Assembly (NCBI GenBank): GCA_030848705.1
Contig: CM061245.1
Coordinates: 42,908,711-42,972,710, forward strand
Length of the DNA: 64,000 nt
Source: Heracleum sosnowskyi
Lineage: Eukaryota; Streptophyta; Magnoliopsida; Apiales; Apiaceae
Reading direction: 5' to 3'
The notes under the pieces were generated by a model. That model was not told where the DNA came from. It ran no database searches and saw only the letters and a program-made list of their open reading frames with translations. The position numbers were made by a program, and so were the translations under genes. Below are positions 33,633 through 44,696 of this stretch, piece after piece (the first letter of the stretch is position 1; each line of letters starts with the position of its first letter).

Positions 33633-34350
33633 AATATAGATGAGAAATTTTGAGCGAGTTTGGGTGCACGAAGGAAAACAAGTGATGAGGAATTAGAGAG
33701 AGTTTTAGTGTGATATATATAATGTACAAGATGATTCTAGAATTAACATATCATAATTTTTCATTTATTACAAGTTGGTTGTTAAGTAGACTATATTATT
33801 ATGTTAGTAGTGTTTTCCTTCAACTCGTGTAGTTGATGTAATTCTTCATCCTTTGAATTTTATCCAAGATTGATTTTCGCCCATAAAAGTGAACTCTGAT
33901 TTCATGGGTGCTCTAACTATGTTGTAGATGATTCTCCCATTATGGAACATTGGAATTTGCTTTGACATTGTTTTTAAAAGTTACAAAAATGAAATGATAC
34001 ATTTTTGCAACTTTTAGAAACATTGTCAAAGAAAATTCCAATGTCCATGGCGGGAGAATCATGTGCATTATGGTTAAAGCACCCAACATTAACGATGGAA
34101 TCAGAAATCACTTTTATCGGCCAAAATCAGACTTGGGTAAAATCCAAAGGATTAAGAATTACACCAATTAACGAGTTAAAGAAAAACACTATTAACATAA
34201 TAATAGTCTACCTAACAACCAACTTGTAATAAATGAAAATTTATAAGATGTTAATTCTAGAATATATCATACTAAAACTCTCTCTGATTCCTCATCACTT
34301 GTTTTTCTTTGTGCACTCAAACTGCTCAATACTTCTTATCTATATTTTTC
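33629..34350. mobile_element. Foldback element (722-bp near-perfect palindrome)
   Basis: The left arm (33629 to about 33985) is the reverse complement of the right arm (about 34000-34350) with few mismatches; for example GATGAGGAATTAGAGAGAG on the left pairs with CTCTCTCTGATTCCTCATC on the right. The small ORFs inside it are not genes. A related partial copy lies at 34751-34853. Confidence 0.8.
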
Positions 34351-34750
34351 GCAATGAACATATATGTAATTGTCTTAGAGGTCATTTGGGTAAATTCAAA
34401 ATTATTACTTATGATTTAAAATCTTAAGTAAAAAATGAAAATTATATGTTTTGATAATTTTGTATTATGATTAACTTATGAGTTATTATGATAACATTAA
34501 CTTTTATTAAATAAAATCAAAAAAATAAAATAAATTGTTCAAAAAAATACTTCGTATCAAGATTTTTTTATTATTTAAAGTCATTTTCTGAATTATTACA
34601 CAAAACATATATATTTTAACTTAAAATCAAAAATCACCTTAAACCCTCGGCTTATAGTTGTCGCTCTTAGTTTGTTGTACAACATACCATGCATGTCCTC
34701 CTTCTACCAATGTTATGTGGTGATTTTATTATGTACCGATATCATTCCAG

Positions 34751-34853
34751 TTTTGCAACTTTTAGGAACGAATCATCTACACCATCGTTAGAGCACCCAA
34801 CGAACGAATCAGAATTTCACTTTATGGGCTAAAATCAGTCTTGGGTAATGTTT
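34751..34853. repeat. Partial extra copy of one foldback arm
   Basis: TTTTGCAACTTTTAG, GAGCACCCAAC and AAAATCAGTCTTGGGTAA follow the same order as in the right arm of the foldback at 33629-34350. Confidence 0.6.
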
Positions 34854-35186
34854 TTTGTATTAATTATGATGGTAAAGTTTTTTTTTTTTTTATGCGAGTT
34901 TACTAGTATATTTAGAAACAAACTAAAATTTAAATATTGAAGTAGTTTACACCACAACTTACAACCGCCTGCACAAATGTCTTCTGCAGGAGAAGTGTCA
35001 CCGCAATTGTAGATGCCACCACAAGTGGTACAAGCACAGGGCCTTCACAGTCAATGCCTGCAACTGGGAATGAAAACAAGAAGGTTAGCTTTTATTTTTT
35101 ATTTTAGTTTGATATTATTTTCCTTAATTTGTTAGATTTTGACAAATGTTTTTAGTGGTGCCAAATGTATACTATATTTCAAAATC

Positions 35187-35500
35187 AAACACTTGAAATA
35201 TCAATATTTGTATTTTAATACACTTTGTTGCATTTCATTGACTTGGGTTAACTCTGTTAGTAATATAGGGAGTAAATTGCATTTTATGTACTCGCACTTT
35301 ATTTTTATGTGCATTTTGTGTACTTAAACTCTACTCTAAATTTAAATTTTGAACTAGAGTATTGTAAGTGTTGTCTTCAGAAAGTCAAAAGTGTAAGTAC
35401 ACAAAGTGCAATTTACTCCGCAAATCATTAACGGAGTTAACCCAAATTAACGGAATGCAACAATGTGTAATAAAATACAAACATTGATATTTCAAGTGCT
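35187..35500. mobile_element. Short foldback MITE
   Basis: The left arm AACACTTGAAATATCAATAT is mirrored by TTGATATTTCAAGTG on the right, and inner arms (GTAAATTGCA and TGCAATTTAC) also pair. Confidence 0.65.
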
Positions 35501-35537
35501 TCAAGTGCGAGTATACGATGTTCGGTTAATAATTAAT

Positions 35538-35914
35538 GGGTTAATTATCTTGTTGGTCATTAAAGTGAGCCTAAAGTATCAAGTTGGTCACCAAACTGAA
35601 AACGGTCTCAAACAGATCACTAAAGTCAGCTACAGGTACATTATATTATATAACTTACTTTTTTCTGGACGGAAAACACTAATATTAATGCTAATTTCTT
35701 GGATTTTATGGTCTGAAATGGGTATGTTACCCTACCATGTAGATATCACATTAAATATTTTTTAATACATCATCATTTTTCGTCTAAAAAAATTTATTGA
35801 TTTAGTGGAGTGTACCTTGTAGCCGACTTTAGTGACCTGATTAAGACCATTTTCAGTTTGGTGACCAACTTGATATTTTAGGTCCACTTTAATGATCAAC
35901 AAGATAATTAACCC
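35538..35914. mobile_element. Mutator-like MITE
   Basis: Long inverted ends (GGGTTAATTATCTTGTTGGT mirrored at the right end, about 110 bp each), flanked by a perfect 10-bp direct repeat AATAATTAAT at 35528-35537 and 35915-35924. Confidence 0.8.
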
Positions 35915-36712
35915 AATAATTAATACCATGGTAAGCATAGTATTAGACTATTGCAGAAGATAAACAACAAAGCTGTAATTATTTGCAGTTGTAGGTATAA
36001 AATTGAATTGTTAATGGACCAATATGGCATGGTTTAATATAACTGCAATATATGTGTGATCGCCTATATCATTATGTTTTTGCTAATTGCTTAACTTTTA
36101 CATTTTGTTTTCTGCAGAATCACTCTCTATGAATTGACCACATATGCACTTGGTTGAAGTCGTCTCATCGATGAAGTTCATATCAGCATATCAAAAGAAT
36201 TGATGACCTCTATATCAAAAGAATGCAGAATGTTCAATAATGAACTACTTCCATAGACAAAGCCGGCTCAACTGCAACTTTGGTCATGATGTTTTCACAT
36301 AAAAGTCTATATATAGACATTGTACATTGAACTTGAGCTGGCTAACATGTTCATCATCACAAGAAACTGGCTCCATTCTGGATCTTCTAGGTGTACCATG
36401 GCTAATATTCTTCGAATGCAAACAAGAAATTCACTACCCTTTCGACTAAGTATTGCCTGCTTTTGTGCCGGTGGTTGCTTGGTGCTTTTGTAAACAATAA
36501 TAAAACTATTAATGAGAACGCTGCTTATATTGCAGGGCGTTTTCGTTGCACAAGGGCTTTACAAACAATTCTTTCTTCTGTATTTCCATGGATGACAGTA
36601 GTAATATGTGCTGTGCATGTATGTGTTGAACACAAAATTTTGATATTCTAAGCATTGCAAGCAAGAGGAATAATATGGCAACACACAAGTTACATTTCCA
36701 GGCTAAGCATTA

Positions 36713-37510
36713 GAGCATATGCACCGGGAGGGAGAGGGAAAATATTAATTCATCAGCTTTTTCAATTCTGTGGAGAGAAAGTAGTATGCACCGCATAACT
36801 TTTCACTCCATCAAAAATTGATGCTCCATCAATTCAGCAACCATTCCTTTAATTATTAATGGACTGATTAATGGCCATCAATTTGTAAAGGCGCCACGGC
36901 TGTGGCGACCCTAGCTAGAGGGCGCGTGGCAACCCTAGCAAAGGAAGCCACGGCCCGTGGCAACCCCTCTATATTTTTATTTTTTTTGTTTGCCGTTGTC
37001 AAAATTATAATATTTGGTTTTTTTTAATTATAAAGTAGAACCGTCCTATTTTGTTAGAGCAAATTAAAAAAGCTTCCTTTATAATTAAAAAAAACCAAAT
37101 ATTATAATTTATTAAAACAACGGCTATAAAAAATTTCTAACAGCTATAAAATTTATAACGACTATAATTTTAAGTATTAACGGCTATATTTTTGGGCTTA
37201 AATATGATCTGTCTGTAACTATTTTTTGACACAAAATTTTTTCACACGAAAATCTTATCAAAAATTTAAATTTATCCACTATCTTATCAAAAATCTAAAA
37301 TTATCCAACAATGTATTATTGGATACTATTTGTGTGACCATTAAATAATAGAGATGAAATTAAATTTATGATATATAATATAATTATATATTTGATGAAT
37401 AGTAATTAATGGATTGATGGAGTTATGTGGGTGTATACAAAATAAGAGAAAAAGTGATTCTAGCATAAATAGTAATCAACTCCATTGATGAATTGATGGA
37501 CCATATGCCC
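36713..37510. mobile_element. Harbinger-type MITE, 798 bp
   Basis: Ends GAGCATATGCACC and GGACCATATGCCC, flanked by TTA on both sides. The centre has a GC-rich patch (36890-36965, with CCACGGC/GTGGC repeats) followed by a 33-bp inverted repeat around TATAATATTTGGTTTTTTTT (about 37005 and 37082). Confidence 0.7.
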
Positions 37511-37742
37511 TTAGTATCAGCATGAAATAAACCATTTACTAGTCACTAAGGTGGGGCCTATGGCCTATATGACTAGAACTTCTATTATTTGCTAAATTTT
37601 CTTTAATTACTCTGCACATATATTCACTTAAGTTACTTACAATTACAGTATAGGCATATATCATATATGTAATTTAGAAGTAAATGGAGCTCCTAGGAAA
37701 GGAGGCTAAAACGCAAAGATGGACAATCAGACTTGAGACTAA

Positions 37743-39144
37743 TTAGAATGTCCATTTAGCAGATGAATGAACTGCATATTGTCTGGGCCTGCTTGGTTGC
37801 TCCAAGTTGTTCCTTTTCTTCATTATGGACGACACAGTAGGACTGTAGTAGTCGTTACTCCTTTGAGAAGTTGCCCCTTGTGAGTGCATTTTTCTACCCT
37901 GTACAAAACTTCGATTATTATCTACCATGGTCCTTTGAGCAATGTGATTTCTTTGAACAGCCCCCCAGCGATTGTAGTTTACGCAGCTCTGACTCCTACC
38001 TACTTGGTTGAAGTTTCCTCGCTTGGGACTAGGATAATTGTGGCTTTCAGCAGTCTCTGCTGAGTACATTGTGGTTTCTCCATCACTGCTATTATACCCA
38101 TTTTGCACCTTCCCAACTTCCACGGGAAATGAACTATATTGGACTTCACTAATGGAGCCTACTGAAGCCATATCAGCATCATCAATACAATTCTGTACTC
38201 TTTCAACCAAATGGTCTTCTTCTTGCATTGCATGCTGCAAGGGAGGTTGCTTTACGAAATTCTCATCTGAAAATGGGAGCAGCTTTCGGACATGCTGATA
38301 CGAAACTGCCGGTCTAGTAATCTTCGGTGGAAAATTAATACTTAAAAGCTGGTTTTGGGTGCTTCCCCTCTTTGAAAAAGGAATTGAATTTAATCTGGGT
38401 GACTCGTAAATTTCTGGAGTCGGAATTCCTTGTATATGTGAGGAATTTGGATTACTGACTCGAGCTCCAACTTCACACATATTTGCAATGGGAGCAAGGC
38501 TTGTTCCAGGCATGCAGTTGGGTTTTGAGATAATGTTTGATGATGATGACGGAGTTCCGTCTTCTTCAGCTTCTGCTGAATTGATTTCTGCTGACTTGAA
38601 TACCTGCCTCATTGTGAAGGATGCAGAAGAAAATTCACTTTTTTGTCCAGCAGACATTAATCGAATGATTGGTAACTTCGGTTTAGTGAGTTCATCAAGG
38701 TTTCCCTCCCAATGCTGGTTTAACCAATCACAAATTATGGGAATTGGAATACCGAATTGCATACGAAATTCCTTATTCCAAGATGAAGAAGCTGATGATG
38801 TCGAAGTGGATTTTGTGTTTGGAGGTGTGGCTAGCTTCATAGGATCACAAACCATGAATGCAAGATTTCCATGACCATCAAAACCAGCAGACCCAGGGTT
38901 CCATATTACTTCATCCGTAGACAGTTTTATAAGATTGTCTGTGGCTATCACCACCTTGCACTCTCCCACTTTCAATTCCTTCTTTTCTGCAAAACCTAAT
39001 AGGTAAACAACACTCCCAAGATCCAGATCTAGTTTAGTGCATGTCTTCATGTACAGAGGATGTTGAACCTGCACATTTGAGTCCCCGTCCACACAATCTA
39101 GACTGACTATTGTCAGATCAAGGATGGAGCTGGTAATGAAGAAC
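37743..39144 (-). CDS. Trypsin-like (PA-clan) protease-like protein, exon 2
   Basis: Exon 2 encodes residues 86 to 551 of a 551-aa protein. It starts after an ATTATAG acceptor (AG at 39146-39145) with FFITSSILDLTIVSLD and ends with KWTF-stop. The putative catalytic Asp is D94 (ILDLTIV) and Ser is S170 in NPGSAGFD, as in trypsin_2-type domains. A conserved IPIPIICDWLNQHWEG segment follows at about residue 220. The remaining 300 residues are Ser/Asn-rich and disordered-looking, with no known domain. I recognise it as a conserved single-copy-type plant protein, but its substrate and role are unknown to me. There is no second intron, and the frame is clean over 1.4 kb. Confidence 0.85.
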
Positions 39145-39615
39145 CTATAATTGAAATTAAAAATGAAAAAACAATAATAAAAATCTATGTTGCACAGGTG
39201 AAAATATACGGATAACAGAATCCAAGATGTTTTATCAGGAAGTTTTACCGAGAATTGGATCAGATAAAAAACAAAATTTAGGAATTGTCAGGGGAATACT
39301 CAAGCATTCTTACCCCAAGAAGAAGTTAGAGAAAACAGTGGTTACAACTGGGAGAATGGCACGAGGTCCTAATAATGTTCTTGTTTAAGATAGAGGTTGT
39401 ACTCCCAAGAGACTAAAACTCGCATAAAAAAGTAAAGAAATACATAAACTGGACTTTCAGTCCATTCGGATCCATCAGTATGTAATTTGGATACATTAAT
39501 CACCATATCAAATAAAACAAACTTGACTGCTATACAAAGGAGACCTCCCAAAGTTAAAGGATTAAGCACTCTAGGATCATTCACTGCCAACTTCCAAGAA
39601 CCCTACACTAGATTT

Positions 39616-39862
39616 TGTTGTAGTTATGTGTATTAGGGTTTATGTGTATATTTCAGTATGTGAGGTGTGGAACAGAATAAGGAAACAAGAGGCTTAAATT
39701 TCTGTTATTTCATTGATCAATCTTTAGCCCCCTTATATAATAGGAGAATATAAACCAAATACATGAATGATAATAATAGATACATGATCAGATACATCTC
39801 CTTAATTCTATGAACCATAATTAATGCACTCCTCAACTTCCATAATATTAGTTTATCCAACA
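39616..39862 (-). repeat. RT4 3' LTR
   Basis: On minus starts TGTTGGATAAAC and ends ACTACAACA. Next to it, AAGGGAGGAATA (about 39863-39874, minus) is the polypurine tract. Confidence 0.95.
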
Positions 39863-39872
39863 TATTCCTCCC

Positions 39873-42800
39873 TTAAACTAATTCCTTTCGATCCTTCATT
39901 CCCATCATCCTTTTGTAAGTATCTAGCAAAGCTTTGGACATTGGTTTAGTGAGCACATCTGCAACCTGATCTCGACTAGCAACATGACGTAAATGCACAT
40001 TCTTCTCCTTTACATGCTCCCGAATAAAATGAAATCGAACATCAATGTGTTTGCTCCTTTCATGATGCACTGGATTCCTGGCAAGCTCAATTGCAGACTT
40101 GTTGTCAATGCAAACTTCAGTTGATCTCTGTTGTGGAATTCTCAATTCACTAAGTAACCTTCTTAACCATATAGCATGACAAACACAGTGAGAGGCTGCC
40201 ACATATTCTGCCTCACAGGTTGATAATGCCACTATCGGCTGCTTCTTAGAATACCATGTAAATGCAGTGTCTCCCATAAAAAACAAGTAACCAGATGTGC
40301 TTTTTCGTTCATCCACATCTCCACACCAATCACTATCAGAATATCCCTGCAATTTGTAGTCCTCAGTTCTGGAATAAAACAATCCCAGAGTTTTTGTTCC
40401 TTGGATATAACGCAAAATTCTTTTAATTGCCTTCCAGTGTGACTGTTTCGGATCCTCCATGAATCTACTTACAATCCCAACACTATAAGCAATGTCAGGT
40501 CTTGTGCAAGTAAGATACCTCAAGCTTCCAACTAAACTTTGATATAAATTTGTTTCCACTGAATTTCCTCCCTCAAATTTAGAAAGTTTTGTTCCCAGTT
40601 CCATGGGTGTTGCTACTGGATTGCAATGCTCCATTCTGAACTTCTTCAATATAGCATTAGCATACGCTTCTTGAGAGATAAAAATTCCTGATTTCTCTTG
40701 CTTCACTTCAATGCCAAGAAAAAATCTCATCAAACCCAAATCTGTCATCTCGAATTCTTGAGTCATCTCCTTCTTAAACTCCTTAATCATCTCTTCATTG
40801 TTGCCCATAAAGATAAGATCATCAACATAAAGTGCAACGAATAGTAATTTACCTTGCCTTTCCTTGACATAGAGAGCAGCTTCATAAGGACATTGCACAA
40901 ATCCATTTTTCTTGAAGTAGGCATCAATTCGAGTGTTCCAAGCACGTGGCGCCTGTTTTAAACCATATAGCGCTTTATATAATCTCAACACCATTCCTTC
41001 TTTACCTGGTTTTGCATATCCGGGTGGCTGGTTCACGTATACTTCTTCTTCGAGCATTCCATTTAAGAAAGTTGATTTCACGTCCATCTGGTAAATAGGC
41101 CATTTGTTTTGAGCTGCTTGAGAAATTAACAGCCTTATTGTCTCCATCCTTGCTACAGGTGCGAAAACCTCATCGTAGTCTATTCCAGCCTTTTGTCGAT
41201 AGCCCTTTGCTACCAACCTCGCCTTATATCTTTCTACTTCTCCTTGAGCATTCAGTTTCTTCTTATAAACCCACTTAACATCAATAGGCTTACAACCTTC
41301 TGGAGGTTCAACAAGTTCCCACGTTTTGTTTTTTTCGATGGCTTTGATTTCTTCATCCATTGCAGCATTCCATTTCTTGTCATTCACCGCTTCTCCAAAA
41401 TCTATGCTTTCTGCATCAGCCACCAAACACACTAGGTGTACCTCACCATGTTCATATATATCTTGTAAACTTCTCGTTCTAGGATTCCTGGGCTCATCCT
41501 CATCATATTCTTCTTCTCCAGGTGTATCAAAATTTGTCGGTGAGATTTTAGAAATTGGAACATCAGCTTCTTTTGCTGCTTCTACTGGTGCTTTATTCCA
41601 GTTCCACGTATCATCTTCTTGAATTTTTACATCTCGACTTATAACCACCTTCATAGAAATCGGGTCCAGGAGCCTATAAGCTTTTGTTTTCTCGTCATAT
41701 CCAATGAATATGTACTTCCTGCTCTTGTCATCCAGCTTTGTTCTCTTTTGATCGGGAACATGTGAATATGCCACGCTCCCAAAAACTTTTAGGTGTGATA
41801 TAGTAGGCTTCCTTCCGCTCCATAATTCTTGAGGTGTTTCATTTCCCAAAATAGAGTGTGGACAGCGATTCTGAATATATACAGCACACTGTACAGCTTC
41901 CGCCCAGAGTTCTTTAGGCAGTTCCTTGCACTTTAACATTGATCGAACCATATCTAAGATAGTCCGATTTTTGCGTTCAGCCACGCCATTCTGCTGTGGT
42001 GAATATGGAGCAGTTAAGAACCTTCTAATTCCCTGCTCTTCACAGTATTCTGTGAAAGCTTTTGACGTATATTCTCCGCCTCTATCTGAACGCAATGCCA
42101 TGATTTGTAGTCCTGCCTTCTTTTCTACCAGTGCTTTAAATTTCTTGAATACTTTTATTGCCTCAGATTTTTCATTTAAGAAATAAACCCATGTTCTTCG
42201 AGAATAATCATCGATGAAAGTAATAAAGTATCTCCTGGAACCATATGACATAGGTGTAATTGGACCACATATGTCCGTGTGAACTAACTCGAGAGGCTGT
42301 GAAGCACGATAAGTTGCCTTCTTCTGGAATGAGTTTCTTGTTTGTTTTCCCAGCACACATTCTTCACAAAAATTTCCTGTACAATCCAAACTTGGCATTC
42401 CATGGACCATTCTTTTACTCACCAGCTGCTTTAAACCACCATAGTGTAGGTGTCCAAGTCTCTTGTGCCATAAAATTGCTTTGTCCTCTGACTTTGCTTG
42501 CAAACAAATCTCCTGTATATTTTTCAAATTCAACTTGAACATCCGTTTTTCCGACATTTCAGTTTTAGCAATGATCCTGCCAAATTTGTCCTTCAAAGAC
42601 ATGATTTTATTTTCCATGAAAATTGAGTATCCTTTTTCCAACAGTTGTCCAAGGCTTAAAATATTATTTTTCATGTCAGGAACGTAATACACATCTTCAA
42701 TAGTTCCTTGTTTTCCATCTTTTCTAGTAAAACATATTTCACCCTTTCCTTTTACTTCTATTTTGGATGAATCTCCAAATGACACAACTCCAGAATTTAT

Positions 42801-43883
42801 TTCATTTAAATCAGTAAAGAGATGCTTGAGACCAGTCATATGGTTGCTGGCCCCACTATCAAGATACCAAAAAATTTCATCTTCAGGTATCATACCTTTA
42901 CAGGCCATTAGAAGAACACCTTTATCTTGTTGCTCCTCCGTTTCGACTAGATTTGCATTTTCCTCCACCTTCTTGTTAAACCAGCAATCTTTGGCAAAGT
43001 GTCCAAATTTTCCACAATTGTAACATTCTACAGATCTGCTTCCTCTTCCAGAATATGATCTTCCACCTCTGCCACGTCCACGTTCTTGACCACGCCAATT
43101 TTGTTGATTTGTCTGCACCTTCTCTTCAAATCTGTTGCTTACAGGACCACGTCCTCTGCCTCGATTAAAATTCTGTCTTGCACGTCCACATCCTCTTCCT
43201 CTACTGTATTGTGTATACAATACTTTATCTTTGTCTTCAACCGAGACATCAGTTTTCAACACTTGAGATTCTGTCTCCTCCTTCTTTAATAATCTTTCTG
43301 AATATGCTTGCAGAGACCCCATAAGTTGATCAATGGTCATGGTCTCTATATCATTTGACTCTTCAATAGAAATTCCAACAAGTTGCAATTTTGTATTCAA
43401 AGATCTTAATATTTTCTCATTCACACGTGCATCTTCAATCTTTTCTCCATAATTCTTCATTTGATTTACAACAGAGGAAACTCTCGTGAAGTAATCCGGG
43501 ACTGATTCCATATCTTTCATATGTAAAGACTCAAATTCACCACGTAGGGTTTGTAATCGTACCTTTTTTACTTTGTCAACACCTTTAAAATTATTCTGCA
43601 AAATCTCCCAGGCCTCCTTTGCTTTTGTAGCAGATGCAACCTTCTCAAACATGCCTTCATCAAGGCCCATATGTATAATAGACAAAGCTTGTTGATCTTG
43701 TTTTCGAGCCTTGGCAAGAGCGTTTTTCTGACCTTGATTTAAAGCTCCTTCGTTCTCTGGTTCATCGTATCCTTTGTCAATAATTTCCCATGCCTCCTGT
43801 GATCCAAGCAAAGCTTTCATTCGTAGACACCAGTGGCCATAGTTTTCTTTGGTAAGTTTTGGAACAGCAAAAGAATTATTCAT
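39873..43883 (-). CDS. RT4 Gag-Pol polyprotein, intact
   Basis: I take ATG 43883 (MNNSFAVPKLTKENY) as the start; the open frame begins 13 codons earlier at a TTG inside the primer-binding site. The product is 1336 aa. Gag has a DUF4219/UBN2 region (about 1-210), an Arg-Gly-rich tract, and a CCHC knuckle with C287, C290, H295 and C300. The protease has DSG at 342. The integrase has WHKRLGHL, HTDICGPI, RSDRGGEY and PQQNGVAERKNRT. The RT has QMDVKSTFLNG and YVDD near 1020, and RNase H has GYSDSDWCG and STCEAEYVAA. The RT motif reads STFLNG where SAFLNG is usual. Gag and Pol share one frame with no stop, so the element could be competent. Confidence 0.95.
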   Translation of the reverse strand: MNNSFAVPKLTKENYGHWCLRMKALLGSQEAWEIIDKGYDEPENEGALNQGQKNALAKARKQDQQALSIIHMGLDEGMFEKVASATKAKEAWEILQNNFKGVDKVKKVRLQTLRGEFESLHMKDMESVPDYFTRVSSVVNQMKNYGEKIEDARVNEKILRSLNTKLQLVGISIEESNDIETMTIDQLMGSLQAYSERLLKKEETESQVLKTDVSVEDKDKVLYTQYSRGRGCGRARQNFNRGRGRGPVSNRFEEKVQTNQQNWRGQERGRGRGGRSYSGRGSRSVECYNCGKFGHFAKDCWFNKKVEENANLVETEEQQDKGVLLMACKGMIPEDEIFWYLDSGASNHMTGLKHLFTDLNEINSGVVSFGDSSKIEVKGKGEICFTRKDGKQGTIEDVYYVPDMKNNILSLGQLLEKGYSIFMENKIMSLKDKFGRIIAKTEMSEKRMFKLNLKNIQEICLQAKSEDKAILWHKRLGHLHYGGLKQLVSKRMVHGMPSLDCTGNFCEECVLGKQTRNSFQKKATYRASQPLELVHTDICGPITPMSYGSRRYFITFIDDYSRRTWVYFLNEKSEAIKVFKKFKALVEKKAGLQIMALRSDRGGEYTSKAFTEYCEEQGIRRFLTAPYSPQQNGVAERKNRTILDMVRSMLKCKELPKELWAEAVQCAVYIQNRCPHSILGNETPQELWSGRKPTISHLKVFGSVAYSHVPDQKRTKLDDKSRKYIFIGYDEKTKAYRLLDPISMKVVISRDVKIQEDDTWNWNKAPVEAAKEADVPISKISPTNFDTPGEEEYDEDEPRNPRTRSLQDIYEHGEVHLVCLVADAESIDFGEAVNDKKWNAAMDEEIKAIEKNKTWELVEPPEGCKPIDVKWVYKKKLNAQGEVERYKARLVAKGYRQKAGIDYDEVFAPVARMETIRLLISQAAQNKWPIYQMDVKSTFLNGMLEEEVYVNQPPGYAKPGKEGMVLRLYKALYGLKQAPRAWNTRIDAYFKKNGFVQCPYEAALYVKERQGKLLFVALYVDDLIFMGNNEEMIKEFKKEMTQEFEMTDLGLMRFFLGIEVKQEKSGIFISQEAYANAILKKFRMEHCNPVATPMELGTKLSKFEGGNSVETNLYQSLVGSLRYLTCTRPDIAYSVGIVSRFMEDPKQSHWKAIKRILRYIQGTKTLGLFYSRTEDYKLQGYSDSDWCGDVDERKSTSGYLFFMGDTAFTWYSKKQPIVALSTCEAEYVAASHCVCHAIWLRRLLSELRIPQQRSTEVCIDNKSAIELARNPVHHERSKHIDVRFHFIREHVKEKNVHLRHVASRDQVADVLTKPMSKALLDTYKRMMGMKDRKELV

Positions 43884-43909
43884 GTTTGTAGGCTCTGATT
43901 TGATACCAA

Positions 43910-43921
43910 GCTCTGATACCA
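43910..43921 (-). other. RT4 primer-binding site
   Basis: Minus-strand TGGTATCAGAGC, matching initiator tRNA-Met, three bases inside the 5' LTR. Confidence 0.93.
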
Positions 43922-43924
43922 ATC

Positions 43925-44171
43925 TGTTGTAGTTATGTGTATTAGGGTTTATGTGTATATTTCAGTATGTGAGGTGTGGAACAGAATAAGGAAACAAGAG
44001 GCTTAAATTTCTGTTATTTCATTGATCAATCTTTAGCCTCCTTATATAATAGGAGAATATAAACCAAATACATGAATGATAATAATAGATACATGATCAG
44101 ATACATCTCCTTAATTCTATGAACCATAATTAATGCACTCCTCAACTTCCATAATATTAGTTTATCCAACA
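43925..44171 (-). repeat. RT4 5' LTR
   Basis: 247 bp, with a TATTATATAA TATA-like box near 44040-44049 on minus. Nearly identical to the 3' LTR. Confidence 0.95.
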
Positions 44172-44313
44172 GATTTGGCATGAGATAATCGTAAAGCGAA
44201 AGTTTGTCAACAAACTCCAATTTTTTGTTTTGCACATCAGACCCCATCCGAAGATCAAAAATATCTTATCATTAACAGTAAAATATGCGTATGCAACATC
44301 TAGCAGGCAACCA

Positions 44314-44670
44314 TGTTAAAATAATAATATAATCTAAAATTTGGATTATTATTTTTATTATCTAGAATGTTCTTGAAAGTATCTAGAATAGACTTTTGAA
44401 GTTCAAGACCTTTTGTATTTCAAGATGGTTCATGTACTTAGGGAGTTACATATTAAATAAGGTGCATGTACTAGAAGTGTTCTAGGAGGTTCCATCTTGT
44501 CCTATAAATAGGACAATCTTCCAAGCTTTGTATAATCAAAGAATTATCAAAATCTTTTGAGTGAAATACATTTGTGAGTTTTATATTTTGTGTGAGTAAG
44601 TTGTGTGGATTATTGAGAACAAGTTTCTTCTCTTTAATCTCCAACACATTATACACTTAAAATTTCTACA
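44314..44670 (+). repeat. RT5 5' LTR
   Basis: Begins TGTTAAAATAATAAT and ends TTTCTACA. A CCTATAAATAGG TATA box lies at 44501-44512. Confidence 0.95.
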
Positions 44671-44673
44671 AAG

Positions 44674-44685
44674 TGGTATCAGAGC
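44674..44685 (+). other. RT5 primer-binding site
   Basis: TGGTATCAGAGC, matching initiator tRNA-Met, three bases after the 5' LTR. Confidence 0.93.
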
Positions 44686-44696
44686 AAGGTTTAGAG

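Larger units (their letters stand above)
19620..36300 (+). repeat. Segmental duplication, copy 2, expanded by insertions
   Basis: Same block order as copy 1 in the same orientation, but stretched to about 16.7 kb. Insertions, in order: LINE 20037-25446, MITE 25475-25784, Stowaway 25976-26274, Helitron 27247-28743, Helitron 29174-32305, truncated Stowaway 32612-32745, nested MITEs 32780-33503, foldbacks 33629-34350 and 35187-35500, and a Mutator-like MITE 35538-35914. Host sequence resumes after each one. Confidence 0.8.
34920..36300 (+). pseudogene. 3' end of the decayed gene, copy 2
   Basis: The block at 34978-35075 matches the exon found twice in copy 1 (GAAGTGTCACCGCAATTG..ATGCC..GTGGTACAAGCAC) and ends with AG before GTTAGC. 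The final block after a TGCAG acceptor at about 36118 starts AATCACTCTC and soon meets TGA, so it reads as a terminal exon with a 3' untranslated region. Two inverted-repeat elements (35187-35500 and 35538-35914) lie between the two blocks. Identity of the gene is unknown. Confidence 0.35.
39616..44171 (-). mobile_element. RT4: complete young Ty1/copia element
   Basis: Two 247-bp LTRs (39616-39862 and 43925-44171) that differ at one position that I can see (CCCCC versus CCTCC near 39733 and 44038), with a primer-binding site and purine tract in place. A perfect target duplication GATTT sits at 39611-39615 and 44172-44176. One uninterrupted polyprotein. It lies in the same transcriptional sense as the host gene. 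Confidence 0.96.

Noticed and set aside
34005..34229. 74-codon plus-strand ORF
   Set aside because: Lies inside one arm of a palindromic foldback element; the frame is by chance.
38488..38874. 128-codon plus-strand ORF
   Set aside because: Complement of the conserved protease-like exon 2.
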